DNA of 46,746 nt from contig NZ_LZJN01000062.1 in assembly GCF_001667735.1 (NCBI RefSeq), forward strand, positions 1 to 46,746, given 5' to 3'. The stretch's first letter is position 1. Each line of letters opens with the position of its first letter. Both the position numbers and the translations under genes were made by a program. Below are positions 1-9,260 of this stretch, piece by piece. A model generated the notes under the pieces. It did not search any database. It had not been told where the DNA came from and worked only from the letters and a program-made list of their open reading frames with translations. The stretch comes from Mycobacterium sp. E183 (GTDB lineage: Bacteria > Actinomycetota > Actinomycetes > Mycobacteriales > Mycobacteriaceae).

Positions 1-1
1 G

Positions 2-457
2 ATCACCGCGATGGTCGTGCGCGAGGACTCGATGACGCTGTACGGCTTCACCGACACCGAGACCCGAGACCTGTTCCTGACCCTGCTGACCGTGTCGGGG
101 GTGGGCCCCCGGCTGGCGATGGCGACGTTGGCGGTTCACGACGCGGCGGCGTTGCGGCAGGTGCTGCACGACAGCGACGTGGTCGCGCTGACCCGGGTTC
201 CCGGGATCGGCAAACGCGGTGCCGAACGAATGGTGCTCGAGCTGCGGGACAAGGTGGGCGCGGTGTCAGCGGGCGCGCCCGCGTCCGTGGTCAACGGGCA
301 CGCGGTGCGCGGGCCGGTGGTCGAGGCGCTGGTCGGCCTGGGCTTCGCCGTCAAGCAGGCCGAGGAGGCCACCGACAAGGTGCTGGCCACCGATCAGGAC
401 GCGACGACATCCGGCGCCCTGCGCGCCGCCCTCTCGCTGCTGGGCAAGACCAAATGA
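2..457 (+). CDS. ruvA: Holliday junction branch migration protein RuvA (5' truncated by window edge)
   Basis: RuvA binds four-way DNA junctions as a tetramer and loads the RuvB motor for branch migration in recombinational repair. The open frame runs in from the window edge and starts within the end of the N-terminal OB-fold domain (residues ITAMVVRED); about 46 N-terminal residues are missing compared with the M. tuberculosis protein. The two helix-hairpin-helix motifs are visible (VSGVGPRLA and [10 protein letters not shown]), followed by the flexible acidic linker and the C-terminal domain that contacts RuvB ([10 protein letters not shown] ... ALSLLGKTK). The stop overlaps the ruvB start in an ATGA, which indicates translational coupling. 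Identification is firm; only the missing start is unknown. Confidence 0.97.
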   Translation: MTAMVVREDSMTLYGFTDTETRDLFLTLLTVSGVGPRLAMATLAVHDAAALRQVLHDSDVVALTRVPGIGKRGAERMVLELRDKVGAVSAGAPASVVNGHAVRGPVVEALVGLGFAVKQAEEATDKVLATDQDATTSGALRAALSLLGKTK

Positions 458-1509
458 GCAGCCCCGACGATGACTTCGCCGACCGCGAGCTGTCGCCGGC
501 GCTGGCCGTCGGGGAGGGGGACATCGACGTCAGTCTGCGGCCGCGCTCGCTGCGGGAGTTCATCGGCCAGCCGCGGGTGCGCGAACAGCTGCAGCTGGTG
601 ATCGAGGGCGCCAAAAATCGCGGCGGCACACCGGATCACATCCTGCTCTCGGGTCCGCCGGGGCTGGGCAAGACGTCGCTGGCCATGATCATCGCCGCCG
701 AGCTCGGGTCCTCGTTGCGCGTGACGTCGGGTCCGGCGCTGGAACGCGCCGGTGACCTGGCCGCCATGCTGTCCAACCTGGTCGAGCACGACGTGCTGTT
801 CATCGACGAGATTCACCGCATCGCCCGGCCCGCCGAGGAGATGCTGTACCTGGCGATGGAGGACTTTCGCGTCGACGTGGTGGTCGGCAAGGGTCCAGGC
901 GCGACGTCGATCCCCCTGGAGGTGGCGCCCTTCACCCTGGTCGGCGCCACCACCCGGTCCGGCGCGCTGACCGGGCCGCTGCGCGATCGGTTCGGGTTCA
1001 CCGCCCACATGGACTTCTACGAGCCCGCCGAGTTGGAGCTGGTGCTGGCCCGCTCAGCCGGCATCCTCGGCATCGAGCTGGGCGCCGAGGCGGCCGAGGA
1101 GATCGCCCGGCGCTCGCGCGGGACACCGCGCATCGCCAACCGGCTGCTGCGGCGGGTCCGCGACTTCGCCGAGGTGCGCGCCGACGGGGTGATCACCCGC
1201 GACGTCGCCAAGGCCGCACTGGCGGTCTACGACGTCGACGAGCTGGGCCTGGACCGGCTGGACCGGGCCGTGCTGTCGGCCCTGACCCGCAGCTTCGGCG
1301 GGGGCCCGGTCGGGGTCTCGACCCTGGCGGTGGCCGTGGGGGAGGAGGCCACCACGGTCGAGGAGGTGTGCGAACCGTTCCTGGTCCGCGCCGGGATGGT
1401 CGCCCGCACGCCGCGCGGCCGGGTGGCCACCGCGCAGGCATGGACACACCTGGGCATGAGCCCGCCGGCGGGCGTCACCGGGTTGGGCCAACCAGGCCTG
1501 TTTGACTAG
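454..1509 (+). CDS. ruvB: Holliday junction branch migration DNA helicase RuvB
   Basis: RuvB is the hexameric AAA+ motor that works with RuvA to drive branch migration of Holliday junctions. The 351-residue protein shows the N-terminal [11 protein letters not shown] signature, Walker [10 protein letters not shown] near residue 70, Walker B LFIDEIHR near residue 115, the sensor 1 region VGATTRSG and the arginine-finger region LRDRFG, then the C-terminal winged helix. Length is normal for the family. The ATG overlaps the ruvA stop (ATGA). The stop codon TAG at 1507-1509 lies inside the first copy of the 56-bp tandem repeat that follows the gene, so the last codons (TTT GAC TAG) are themselves part of the repeated unit. 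Confidence 0.97.
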   Translation: MSSPDDDFADRELSPALAVGEGDIDVSLRPRSLREFIGQPRVREQLQLVIEGAKNRGGTPDHILLSGPPGLGKTSLAMIIAAELGSSLRVTSGPALERAGDLAAMLSNLVEHDVLFIDEIHRIARPAEEMLYLAMEDFRVDVVVGKGPGATSIPLEVAPFTLVGATTRSGALTGPLRDRFGFTAHMDFYEPAELELVLARSAGILGIELGAEAAEEIARRSRGTPRIANRLLRRVRDFAEVRADGVITRDVAKAALAVYDVDELGLDRLDRAVLSALTRSFGGGPVGVSTLAVAVGEEATTVEEVCEPFLVRAGMVARTPRGRVATAQAWTHLGMSPPAGVTGLGQPGLFD

Positions 1510-1639
1510 TGGCGATCGCGAGCGCGGCGAAGGCCGGGCGATGCGGGTCGCCACCGTTTGACTAGTGGCGATCGCGAGCGCGGCGAAGGCCGGGCGATGC
1601 GGGTCGCCACCATTGGACTAGTGGCGATCGCGAGCGCGA
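1505..1639 (+). repeat. 56-bp tandem repeat, about 2.4 copies, starting in the ruvB stop codon
   Basis: The unit starting ACTAGTGGCGATCGCGAGC occurs at 1505, 1561 and 1617 with an exact 56-bp period; the third copy is cut short near 1639 and its left edge is slightly altered (ATTGGACTAG instead of TTTGACTAG). Within each full unit the ends are inverted repeats (GTGGCGA at 1509-1515 and TCGCCAC at 1548-1554), so each copy could fold into a hairpin. The array looks like a VNTR-type locus that grew from the ruvB 3' end. Copy number between strains cannot be judged from one sequence. Confidence 0.93.
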
Positions 1640-1774
1640 CCAAATCGTGACCTTTGCGGGTCAGCCCGGCCGCGGCGGTCCGCGGCTACGCTGTCCGGCC
1701 TGCTCAGGCCCCTGCCACCCCGGCGGACCAGCCACAGCCGGCGTTCCCAGCCGACACCCTGGCGGCCCGCGATC

Positions 1775-1800
1775 GGTTATGCGTGGGCGTCGTCGGGTAA
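1775..1800 (+). promoter_or_regulatory. Putative SigF-type promoter of the first membrane protein paralog
   Basis: GGTTA at 1775-1779 and GGGTAA at 1795-1800 are separated by 15 bases, close to the mycobacterial SigF consensus GGTTT-N15-17-GGGTAT. The ATG lies 40 bp downstream. The same arrangement with the same spacer length precedes the second paralog at 3085-3110, which makes chance less likely. The stretch from 1640 to 1774, between the tandem repeat and this promoter, holds nothing I recognise. Confidence 0.6.
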
Positions 1801-1839
1801 CCAAGCTCACAGCAGTAATACCTGTTGAAGGAGATTCTG

Positions 1840-2517
1840 ATGAGGACCACGCGCTACGACAACGAACGCCCTCGCGCGCTGTACATGCCACGCACCCGCG
1901 GCGCGCTAACCGGGCTGCTCCTGATTCTGTTGGGCGCCTGGGGCGCACTGGTGCCGTTCTTCGGGCCCAACATCGACTGGGCCTACCTGACCGACCCGGC
2001 GTGGACGTGGACCACGACCAAGGGCTGGCTCGAGGTGCTCCCCGGGGCCGCCACGGCGTTGGGCGGCCTGCTGGTCCTTACGTCGGGCAACCGCGCCAGC
2101 GGCGTCTTCGGCGGTTGGCTGGCGGTCCTCGGCGGGGCCTGGTTCGTGGTCGGCCGCGCGTTCGCGTCGACCCTGGGCATCGGCGACCTCGGGCAACCGG
2201 TGGCGTCGACGGACCTGAAACGAGCCCTGCTCGAGGTCACCTACTTCACCGGCCTGGGCGCCCTGATCGTGTTCCTGGGCGGGGCGGCCGTGGCGCGCCT
2301 GGCGGTGCGGCACGCGCGAGACGTCGTGGTGACCGAGCCGGCCCCGGTGGCCGCCGAGGCGGTGCCGGCCGGCGGCCCGGCCATGTACGACGAGACGCGG
2401 GGCGGCATGCCCGCCGCGCGGACGGACCGGGTCGAAGCCGAGCCCCGCGGGCGTGGTTTCTTCGGTCGGCGCGCCGGTGGCGGCCTGTTCCACCGGCACC
2501 ACCACGCCGGCGTGTAA
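1840..2517 (+). CDS. Conserved four-helix membrane protein, paralog 1
   Basis: This 225-residue protein has four predicted membrane segments near residues 22-42, 63-83, 88-108 and 132-155, separated by short loops with conserved KGWLEVLPGAAT and GGWLAVLGGAWFVVG motifs, and a polar C-terminal tail that ends in a histidine-rich stretch (HRHHH). I recognise no characterised function. The second gene at 3156-3845 encodes a clear paralog with the same helices and motifs. The start is ATG 1840, because AAGGAGA at 1828-1834 lies five bases upstream; an in-frame TTG at 1825 would overlap that Shine-Dalgarno site. A SigF-type promoter lies 40 bp upstream, so a role in the stationary-phase or envelope stress response is an inference. 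Confidence 0.85.
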   Translation: MRTTRYDNERPRALYMPRTRGALTGLLLILLGAWGALVPFFGPNIDWAYLTDPAWTWTTTKGWLEVLPGAATALGGLLVLTSGNRASGVFGGWLAVLGGAWFVVGRAFASTLGIGDLGQPVASTDLKRALLEVTYFTGLGALIVFLGGAAVARLAVRHARDVVVTEPAPVAAEAVPAGGPAMYDETRGGMPAARTDRVEAEPRGRGFFGRRAGGGLFHRHHHAGV

Positions 2518-2531
2518 CGAGTGACGCGGGA

Positions 2532-2560
2532 GGCGCCGGTAGCCATTGGCTACCGGCGCC
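2532..2560 (+). terminator. Strong hairpin terminator after the first paralog
   Basis: GGCGCCGGTAGCC at 2532-2544 pairs perfectly with GGCTACCGGCGCC at 2548-2560 around a 3-base loop (ATT), followed by CTTTCG. The 13-bp stem lies 14 bases after the stop at 2517. The short T run makes it a weak match to the classic intrinsic type, but such hairpins are common in mycobacteria. Confidence 0.7.
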
Positions 2561-2639
2561 CTTTCGCGTCCGGGGCGGTCCGGGCGACCGCAGGTCGGTA
2601 AAGTTCCACCGCGCAGGCCTCGACCACCGAGGAGGAGCG

Positions 2640-3026
2640 ATGATCACTGCCGGGTTGGTGTTCGCCGGACTGGCGGCTTTACTGCACGTCTACATCTTTG
2701 TAATGGAATCGTTCACCTGGACCTCGCCGCGCACCCGCGCCACGTTCGGCACGACGGCCGAGGAGGCCGAGACAACCAAGTTGCTGGCCTTCAACCAAGG
2801 CTTCTACAACCTGTTCCTGGCCGTGGTCACCGGCCTCGGCATCGGGGCGATCATCTTGCGGCACAACGCCGTTGGGGCGGCGCTCATCTTCGCCGGCGTC
2901 GGGCCCATGGCCGCGGCCGCGGTGGTCCTGCTGCTGTCCGCACCGGAGAAGGGGCGTGCCGCGGTCACGCAGGGCGTCTTTCCGGCGATCGCGATCGCGC
3001 TGCTGCTGCTCGGCCTCAGGTTTTAA
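2640..3026 (+). CDS. DUF1304 family small membrane protein
   Basis: This 128-residue protein matches the DUF1304 pattern: an N-terminal helix (AGLVFAGLAALLHVYIFVM), a conserved ESFTW segment near residues 23-27, an FNQGFYNLFLA motif near residues 52-62, and three further hydrophobic helices. The length is typical of the family, whose function is unknown. ATG 2640 is preceded by GGAGGAG at 2631-2637, a near-ideal ribosome binding site. It lies between the two paralogous four-helix proteins on the same strand, but a terminator hairpin separates it from the first. Confidence 0.85.
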   Translation: MITAGLVFAGLAALLHVYIFVMESFTWTSPRTRATFGTTAEEAETTKLLAFNQGFYNLFLAVVTGLGIGAIILRHNAVGAALIFAGVGPMAAAAVVLLLSAPEKGRAAVTQGVFPAIAIALLLLGLRF

Positions 3027-3084
3027 CATCTGTCTCACCAGCCCCAATGGTCACCGCCGGGGGCGGAATTCCGCGCGCCGCATG

Positions 3085-3110
3085 GGTTACAAGCGGAAAT
3101 GGTCGGGTAC
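3085..3110 (+). promoter_or_regulatory. Putative SigF-type promoter of the second membrane protein paralog
   Basis: GGTTA at 3085-3089 and GGGTAC at 3105-3110 are spaced by 15 bases, a good match to the SigF consensus. The ATG at 3156 lies 45 bp downstream, almost the same distance as for the first paralog. Confidence 0.65.
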
Positions 3111-3155
3111 CCATGCCGGGCCGGAAACAGGCCCGGTATTCAACGAGGGGATGTC

Positions 3156-3845
3156 ATGAAATACGCAGAAGACGGCCAAACACGCGGGCTGAGCATGCCG
3201 CGTTCGCGTGGCGCGGTCAGCGGACTGCTCCTGGTCATCATGGGAGCTTGGGGGGCGTTAATACCGTTTGTCGGACCGCGCTTCAACTTCGCCTACACGC
3301 CCGATCGGGAGTGGGCGTGGAGCACGGCTCGAGGGTGGCTCGAGGTTCTGCCGGGGGCGGCGACCGTGCTGGGTGGCCTCTTGCTGATCGTCGCCGGAAA
3401 CCGCGTCGCGGCGATGCTGGGCGGCTGGCTGGCGGTCCTGGCCGGCGCCTGGTTCGTCGTGGGCGGCCAGTTCGCGCCGCTGCTGGGAATCGGCTCCGCC
3501 GGTGATCCCGTCGCCGCGACCGACCGCAAGCGCGCGGTGCTCGAGGTCAGCTACTTCTCCGGACTGGGTGCGCTGATCGTCTTCGTGGGCGGAGTTGTGC
3601 TGGCGCGCACGGCCGTGCGGCTGGCGCGTGACGTCCAGCCCGTCGCGCCGGTGGCCGCCGCCGCGCCGGGCGTCGAACCGTACCGCGAATCGACGTACGA
3701 GTCGGCCGAGGTGTCCTCGGGCGCACTGACCAAGCCGCGCACGGCTGCCGACCCGGAGCCCAAGCGCGGGTGGCGTCGCCAGCGCTCGGGCGCGGCGGCG
3801 GGTGCCAACGCCGCGTACCTGCGCTGGCCGCATCCTTCGCAGTAA
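3156..3845 (+). CDS. Conserved four-helix membrane protein, paralog 2
   Basis: This 229-residue protein is a paralog of the product of 1840-2517. It shares the MPRSRGA entry motif, four membrane helices, RGWLEVLPGAAT, the GGWLAVLAGAWFVVG helix and the TDRKRAVLEVSYFSGLGALIVF segment; only the C-terminal tails differ. The start ATG 3156 has GAGGGG at 3145-3150 five bases upstream; an in-frame GTG at 3099 lies inside the SigF-type promoter and is unlikely. The gene ends 11 bases before a 20-bp stem terminator shared with the convergent reductase gene. Function is unknown. Confidence 0.85.
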   Translation: MKYAEDGQTRGLSMPRSRGAVSGLLLVIMGAWGALIPFVGPRFNFAYTPDREWAWSTARGWLEVLPGAATVLGGLLLIVAGNRVAAMLGGWLAVLAGAWFVVGGQFAPLLGIGSAGDPVAATDRKRAVLEVSYFSGLGALIVFVGGVVLARTAVRLARDVQPVAPVAAAAPGVEPYRESTYESAEVSSGALTKPRTAADPEPKRGWRRQRSGAAAGANAAYLRWPHPSQ

Positions 3846-3856
3846 CGCGCTCACAC

Positions 3857-3900
3857 AAAGACCGATCGCCGGCCCGAAGCCGGGCTGGCGATCGGTCTTT
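3857..3900. terminator. Bidirectional hairpin terminator between convergent genes
   Basis: AAAGACCGATCGCCGGCCCG at 3857-3876 pairs with the complementary arm at 3881-3900 (one G-T pair in 20) around the loop AAGC. The outer arms end in AAAG and CTTT, so the structure can act in both directions, serving the paralog 2 gene on plus and the reductase gene on minus. Confidence 0.85.
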
Positions 3901-3907
3901 GCTGCCT

Positions 3908-6900
3908 TTACAGCAGTCCGAGCAACTGCAGGTCGGTGATGTACTTGACGATGATCGGCGCCGAGACATGCGGGATGTCTTTGTCGGGGCCGACTTTCGC
4001 CTCTTGCACCGCGGCGCGGAAGCGGTCGGTCGGTGCCATCGAACCGTTGATCGGCACTGAAGGCTTCTGGTAGTTGTGCAGCAGCGGTAGCAGCGAGTAC
4101 TGGCGTTGCCGCTCCGGCAGGCCCCGCATCGTCTGCTCGAACCGCCGCAGCCATTCGCCGTAGTCGGCGATGCGCTGGATCCCATAGCCGGCCTCGATCA
4201 GCCAGTCGACGTACTCGTCGAGGCCGATGCCGTCGTCGTAGGGGTTCATCACGTGGTACGTCTGGAACCCGTCGCCTCGAGAGACGTCGTCCAGCACCTG
4301 CGTGCCCAGCGTGGAGATCGCCGCGGCGATGAACTCCACCGGCAGGCCGTCGTAGTGCGAACGCTGGCGGTTGCCCTCGGCGTCCAGTTCGTAGAACGAA
4401 CCGGGCGCGACACCGGTGGCGACCAGGCTCAGCATCAGCCGGGTGAACATGTCCGGCAGGTTGAGCTGGCCGGCGTAGGTGGTGTCGGCCAGGATCATGT
4501 CGCAGCGGAACACCGCCACCGGCAGGCCACACAGGTCGTGCGCCTCGCGCAGCAGCACCTCGCCGGCCCACTTGCTGGTGCCGTAGCCGTTGGCGTAGTT
4601 GTCGTTGATCGCGCGGGTCGCGCTGATCTGCCGGATGTCGGCGTCCTCGACGAACTGGCCGGGCTTGATCTGGTCGCCGACGCCGATCGTCGACACATAG
4701 GTGTACGGCTTGAGCTTGGTGGTGAGCGCGATCCGGATCAGTTCGGCGGTGCCCAGCGCGTTGGGGCCGAACAGCTCGCTGTACGGCAGCACGTGGTTGA
4801 CCAGGGCGGCCGGGTCGACGATCAGGTCGACCGTGTCGGCCAGCCGCTGCCAGGTGTGCGGGTCCAGGCCGAGGTTGGCCTCGCCCTTGTCGCCGGCGAT
4901 GACCTCCAGGTGGTCGGCGGCAAGCTCCCGGTAGTGCGCCAGCAGCTTGGGGTCGCCGCTGTCGAAGGTTTTGTCCAGCCGGCCGCGGGCCTCCGCGTCG
5001 GACTTGGCGCGGACCAACGCAATCACCTTGCCGTCGACCATGTCCATGCGCTCGAGCCATTCCAGCGCCAGGTAGCGACCCAGGAAGCCGGTCGCGCCGG
5101 TTAGCAGCACCGTCCGCACCTCGCTGGTGGGCTTGGGCAGGCTGGGCGCGGCGGCCAGCGTCTCGGCCTCGAGGAACTTGTCCAGTGTCAGGTCACCGGC
5201 GTGCACCTCGGTCGCGTCACGGCCGTGCACGGCGGCGAAGGTGGGCCGCTTGGTGCCCTGGCGCTCGCCCTCGATGTAGTTGGCGATGGCCTGCAGGTCG
5301 CTGGCCGGGCTGACGATGACGCCGACGGGGACGTCGATGTCGAAGATCTCGCGCAGCAGGTTCCCGAACGTCAACGCCGACAACGAGTCTCCGCCCAGGT
5401 CGGTGAAGTGCGCGTCGGGCGTCAGCTCGCTGCTCGCCGTGCCCAGCATGGCCGCGGCGGCCCGGCTCACGGTCTGCAGCACGGGCGCGTTCGCGCCGTT
5501 GCGCCGCAGTTCGGCCAGCTCGTTGGCCTGTCCCTGGGCCAGCTCGGCGTAGAGCTGCTCGAGCCGCTCGCCGTAGTGCTGCTTCAGCTTCGGCCACGCC
5601 AGCTTGCGGATCCCGGTCAACAGACCGTTCTCCAGGCTGAACGGGGTGGACTCTATGATGAAGTCGCGCGGCACCTCGTAGGACTGCAGGCCGGCCTGGC
5701 GCGCGACGTGCTGCAGCGAGTCGGCGATCTTGGGCTTGAGGCTCTCCTGGTCGCCCGAGGCCAGCGCCTCCTCCGTCGGGACCACGACTGCCAGCAGGTA
5801 GGGCTGGGAGCTGTTCCCGTAGACGTAGATCTGGCGCACCAACGGGCTGTTGCCGAACTCGGCCTCCAGCTTGGCCAGGGTCACGAACTCGCCCTGCGCC
5901 AGCTTGAGCACGTTGTTGCGGCGGTCGACGTAGACCAGCTTGTCGGGCGCGACCTCGGCGAACACGTCGCCGGTCCGGTAGTAGCCGTCCTCGTCGAACA
6001 CGTTGGCCGTCGTCTCGGCCCGCTTGTAGTAGCCGGGGAACATGTTCTCGGTCCGCAACAGCAACTCGCCGCGGGGGTACGGCCGGTCGGTACCGAAGTA
6101 GCCCAGGTCCGGCACGTCGACGAGCTTGTAGTCGATCACCGGCGGGCGCTGGATCTCGCCGTCGAACAACACCATGCCGGCCTCGGTGGAGCCGTAGCCG
6201 TCCATCAGGTGCATCTCGAGCAGCGATTCGACCCAGGTGCGCAGTTCGGGCGAGGTGGGCGCGGAGCCCGTCATCGCGAAGATGTAGCGCCCACCCAACA
6301 GGTACTGACGCTGGTCTGCGAGAACTTGCGCCTCGACCGCTGCGCGGTCGCCGCCGTCGGCGAGCCGCCGTTCCACCAGGCGCTGGAATTCGCCGAACAG
6401 GGTCTCCCAGATGCGCGGCACGAAGTTCAGCTCGGTCGGCCGCACCAGCTCGAGGTCCTCGAGCAGGGTCGAGAGGTCGCTCTTGGCGGCGAAGTAGGCC
6501 GTGCCGCCGTTGCCGAGCGTGCCGTAGAGGATGCCGCGGCCCATGACGTGGCTCATCGGCATGAAGTTCAGGGTGATTGACGCGGCGCTTTCGCCGAACC
6601 AGTTCCTGCTGCCCCGGCGCCAGATCTTGGCGACGTTGCTCTGCGGGTACATCGCGCCCTTGGGCGCGCCGGTGCTTCCGGAGGTGTAGACGAGCAGGGC
6701 CAGAGGGTCGGATTCCTCGCTGGCCGGGAGCGGCGCGTCCGGCAACGCCTTGCCGCGCTCGAGCACCTCGGCGAGCGTTTCGACCACGACGTCGGTGTCC
6801 GCGAGCCGGGTGCGGGCGGTCTCCACCGCCTCCCGCTCGTCGTCGACCTCGGGGTGGTAGTCGAACACCACCAGCCTGGCGGGCCGGTAGCCGCTCAGGA

Positions 6901-7429
6901 TCAGCTCCACGGCGTCGGGCAGCTGGTTGGCGCTCGCCGCGATCACGGTGGGCTCGGTCTCGGTCACGATCGGCTGCAGCGACGTCAGCGACGCGCTGGT
7001 CTGCAGCGGGACCGACACCGCACTGATCGTCGCCAGCGCCATGTCGATGGTGGTGTAGTCGACGCTGTTGAAGCCAAGCACGCAGACCCGGTCACCGGTG
7101 TGCACCTCGTCGTCGGACCAGGCGCGGCCGAGCGCGGAAACCCGCTCGCCGAGCTCCCGATAGGTCAGCGTCTCGAACCGGGAAAGCAACTCCAGCCTGG
7201 TGCGTCCGCTGGCCGGGTCCTTGACGAACTCCACCGCGCGGTGCGCCAGCGCCGGCCGGTCGGCATACCCCTCGAGCACGGTCCGGATCACCTGCGGGAG
7301 GCGCAGCCCGGGCCGCTCGAGCGCCGATTCGACCGCCGGGTCGGGGCGGGCGGCGGCGAACTGGGGGTCGTTGGCGGTCAGGTCCTCGATGCGGCGCTCG
7401 AGCCGCTCGTCGTGCTTGGTGGTCGACAT
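3908..7429 (-). CDS. car: Carboxylic acid reductase (FadD9-type), ATP/NADPH-dependent
   Basis: Carboxylic acid reductase activates an acid as the acyl-AMP, transfers it to a phosphopantetheine arm and reduces the thioester to the aldehyde with NADPH. The 1173 residues show the whole layout: an adenylation domain with [11 protein letters not shown] at 248-258 and GYGSTE at 411-416; a carrier domain with LGGDSLSAL, whose Ser682 would carry the arm; and a reductase domain with the Rossmann motif TGATGFLG at 777-784 and a YGTSKWAGE active-site motif (YxxxK). Length equals that of characterised mycobacterial and nocardial enzymes. ATG 7429 is preceded by GAGGGAA. In M. tuberculosis the counterpart fadD9 lies next to gabT, as here. 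A phosphopantetheinyl transferase must be encoded elsewhere. Confidence 0.95.
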   Translation of the reverse strand: MSTTKHDERLERRIEDLTANDPQFAAARPDPAVESALERPGLRLPQVIRTVLEGYADRPALAHRAVEFVKDPASGRTRLELLSRFETLTYRELGERVSALGRAWSDDEVHTGDRVCVLGFNSVDYTTIDMALATISAVSVPLQTSASLTSLQPIVTETEPTVIAASANQLPDAVELILSGYRPARLVVFDYHPEVDDEREAVETARTRLADTDVVVETLAEVLERGKALPDAPLPASEESDPLALLVYTSGSTGAPKGAMYPQSNVAKIWRRGSRNWFGESAASITLNFMPMSHVMGRGILYGTLGNGGTAYFAAKSDLSTLLEDLELVRPTELNFVPRIWETLFGEFQRLVERRLADGGDRAAVEAQVLADQRQYLLGGRYIFAMTGSAPTSPELRTWVESLLEMHLMDGYGSTEAGMVLFDGEIQRPPVIDYKLVDVPDLGYFGTDRPYPRGELLLRTENMFPGYYKRAETTANVFDEDGYYRTGDVFAEVAPDKLVYVDRRNNVLKLAQGEFVTLAKLEAEFGNSPLVRQIYVYGNSSQPYLLAVVVPTEEALASGDQESLKPKIADSLQHVARQAGLQSYEVPRDFIIESTPFSLENGLLTGIRKLAWPKLKQHYGERLEQLYAELAQGQANELAELRRNGANAPVLQTVSRAAAAMLGTASSELTPDAHFTDLGGDSLSALTFGNLLREIFDIDVPVGVIVSPASDLQAIANYIEGERQGTKRPTFAAVHGRDATEVHAGDLTLDKFLEAETLAAAPSLPKPTSEVRTVLLTGATGFLGRYLALEWLERMDMVDGKVIALVRAKSDAEARGRLDKTFDSGDPKLLAHYRELAADHLEVIAGDKGEANLGLDPHTWQRLADTVDLIVDPAALVNHVLPYSELFGPNALGTAELIRIALTTKLKPYTYVSTIGVGDQIKPGQFVEDADIRQISATRAINDNYANGYGTSKWAGEVLLREAHDLCGLPVAVFRCDMILADTTYAGQLNLPDMFTRLMLSLVATGVAPGSFYELDAEGNRQRSHYDGLPVEFIAAAISTLGTQVLDDVSRGDGFQTYHVMNPYDDGIGLDEYVDWLIEAGYGIQRIADYGEWLRRFEQTMRGLPERQRQYSLLPLLHNYQKPSVPINGSMAPTDRFRAAVQEAKVGPDKDIPHVSAPIIVKYITDLQLLGLL

Positions 7430-7490
7430 AGAAATTCCCTCGCAATGAAAGATATTGAGTCTTCTCGCGCCGATGCGCTGACCATTAGAA

Positions 7491-7507
7491 CGTTAGCTAA
7501 AGTAACG
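7491..7507. promoter_or_regulatory. Possible operator in the AT-richer region upstream of the reductase gene
   Basis: CGTTA-N7-TAACG is a perfect 5-bp inverted repeat in the 145-bp region between the reductase gene and the gabT remnant. The surroundings are clearly less GC-rich than the genes, as expected of a promoter. I cannot assign the regulator, and arms this short could occur by chance. Confidence 0.25.
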
Positions 7508-7574
7508 GTATTCCACCATGGCCGCGCCGCGGCGCAAGTTGTGAGATTGCCCACCCGGGCCGGTCGACCCCGTC

Positions 7575-7706
7575 TTACAGGGCGGCCAGCAATCCCGCCA
7601 GGACGTCGATGCCCTCGTTCAGCAGCTCGTCGCTGATGGTCAGCGGCGGCAGCAGCCGGATGATGTTGCCGAACATGCCGCACGTCAACACGACGACGCC
7701 GGCGGC
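7575..7706 (-). pseudogene. gabT: gabT remnant: last 43 codons of 4-aminobutyrate aminotransferase
   Basis: The minus-strand frame ends in [20 protein letters not shown] followed by a short tail and TAA, which is the C-terminus of GabT as I recall it from M. tuberculosis (about 449 residues). Going upstream on the minus strand the homology stops at about 7706, inside a GC-rich run, and the frame continues into unrelated sequence from the secD region. More than 400 codons, including the PLP-binding lysine region, are missing. The position next to car on the same strand is as in M. tuberculosis, so this is the resident gene cut by the local rearrangement, or by an assembly error. Confidence 0.85.
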
Positions 7707-8064
7707 GGGTCCTGCGGATACGGCCGTGGCTGGGCCGGCGGCCGTCCACCCTGCGGTGCGGGTTGCGCCGGTGCGGGCTGGCCGGGCGGCGCCTGCCCCG
7801 ACGGCGGGGCGGGGCCGGGGGGCGGCGCCTGCCCGGGCGCAGGCTGGCCCGGCGGCGGCGCCTGCCCGGGCGGGGGCGCCTGCGGCGCAGGCTTGGGCTG
7901 GAGCTCCTGCGCCGGCATCGAGTTCAGCACCGGGCGGATGTAGAGACGAGCGGTCTGCCCCAGGTTGCGGGCCTCGTTGCCGTCGTTGCCGGGCACGGTA
8001 ATGACCAGGTTGTCGCCGTCGACCACGACTTCCGAACCGGAGACGCCCAGCCCGTTGACGCGCG
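7707..8064 (-). pseudogene. secD: Inverted internal fragment of secD (end of P1 region and proline-rich linker)
   Basis: Read on the minus strand, from 8064 down, the sequence encodes [19 protein letters not shown], then [33 protein letters not shown] and a proline/glutamine-rich linker ending QPRPYPQDP. This is the stretch of mycobacterial SecD that should lie directly before the part encoded on the plus strand at 8064-9257. It is therefore reversed relative to the rest of the gene. Both ends fall in GC-rich short runs (GCCGGCGGCGGG near 7698-7709; CGCGCGCCCGCGGGG near 8061-8075). Nothing in this orientation suggests an expressed product. Confidence 0.9.
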
Positions 8065-9257
8065 CGCCCGCGGGGAACGCGCCACCGGCCGACGTGCCGC
8101 CGGCCGAGCAGCCCGCGCCCCCGGACCCGCGCAAGGAGCTCGCCGATCGCATCGCCGATGAGAAGAAGTGGCGGCAGAGCACCCGCCAGGGCGTCCAGTT
8201 CCTGGCGCTGCAATTCCAGGCGACCCGTTGCGACAAAGAGGACATCCTCGCCGGCAACGACGACCCGAATCTGCCCCTGGTGACCTGCTCGACCGACCAC
8301 AAGGTGGCGTACCTGCTGGCGCCGTCGATCATCAGCGGCGACCAGATTCAGGACGCCACCTCGGGGATGAACCAGCGCGGCATCGGCTACGTGGTGGACG
8401 TGCAGTTCAAGCCGGCGGCCGCCAACACCTGGGCCGACTTCACCGCCGCCCACATCGGCACCCAGACCGCCTTCACGCTGGATTCCCAGGTCGTCAGCGC
8501 GCCGATGATCCAGGAAGCCATCCCCGGCGGCCGGACGCAGATCACCGGCGGCGACCCGCCGTTCACGGCCGCGACCGCCAAGCAGCTGGCCAACGTCCTC
8601 AAGTACGGCTCGCTGCCGCTGTCCTTCGAAGCATCGGAGGCCCAAACCGTCTCGGCGACACTGGGATTGACCTCGTTGCGGGCGGGGCTGATCGCGGGTG
8701 CCATCGGGCTGGTCCTGGTGTTGCTGTATTCGCTGCTGTACTACCGGGTGCTGGGCCTGCTGACGGCCCTGTCGTTGATCGCGTCCGGCGCAATGGTTTT
8801 CGCGATACTGGTGATCCTGGGCCGGCAGATCAACTACACCTTGGACCTCGCCGGTATCGCCGGTCTGATCATCGGTATCGGCACTACGGCGGACTCGTTC
8901 GTGGTGTTCTTCGAGCGCATCAAAGACGAGATCCGCGAGGGCCGATCGTTTCGGTCGGCGGTGCCCCGGGGTTGGGTGCGGGCCCGCAAGACGATCGTGT
9001 CGGGCAACGCCGTCACGTTCCTGGCCGCCGCGGTGCTGTACGCCCTGGCGATCGGCCAGGTGAGGGGATTCGCCTTCACGTTGGGGCTCACCACGATCCT
9101 CGACGTCGTGGTGGTGTTCCTGGTCACCTGGCCGATGATCTACCTGGCGTCCAAGTCGCCGACGTTGGCCAAACCGGCATACAACGGCCTGGGGGCCGTT
9201 CAGCAGGTCGCCCGCGAACGCCGGGCTTCGTCGCAAGTGAAGACGGGACGGGGATAG
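8064..9257 (+). pseudogene. secD: secD 3' part: preprotein translocase subunit SecD lacking its N-terminus
   Basis: SecD with SecF uses the proton motive force to complete protein export through SecYEG. The 397 codons from about 8064 start in the linker ([10 protein letters not shown]), run through [10 protein letters not shown], the QFQATRC region and the [11 protein letters not shown] segment, and hold the last five of six membrane helices with the conserved [20 protein letters not shown] motif. Missing are helix 1 and most of the first periplasmic domain, about 75 residues beyond the inverted fragment, and also the yajC gene that normally precedes secD. The first in-frame ATG (7965) lies in the inverted segment, so the extra residues it would add are not SecD. 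secF follows after three bases. Since secD is normally essential, an assembly error is the leading explanation. Confidence 0.85.
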
Positions 9258-9260
9258 CCC

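Noticed and set aside
1647..2639. A 331-codon N-terminal extension of the DUF1304 frame
   Set aside because: It overlaps paralog 1 in another frame, and GGAGGAG just before ATG 2640 fixes the start.
3258..5060. A 600-codon minus frame overlapping paralog 2 and the reductase gene
   Set aside because: It crosses a strong bidirectional terminator and two supported genes; translation is low-complexity.
5860..5990. The minus-strand GC-rich stretches inside the reductase gene as possible RNA structures
   Set aside because: They are ordinary codon-constrained sequence in an adenylation domain; no structure stands out above the GC background.
7707..8064. The proline/glutamine-rich minus-strand frame as a PE/PPE or secreted Pro-rich protein
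   Set aside because: The sequence matches the SecD periplasmic region and its linker in reverse orientation, which explains it fully.
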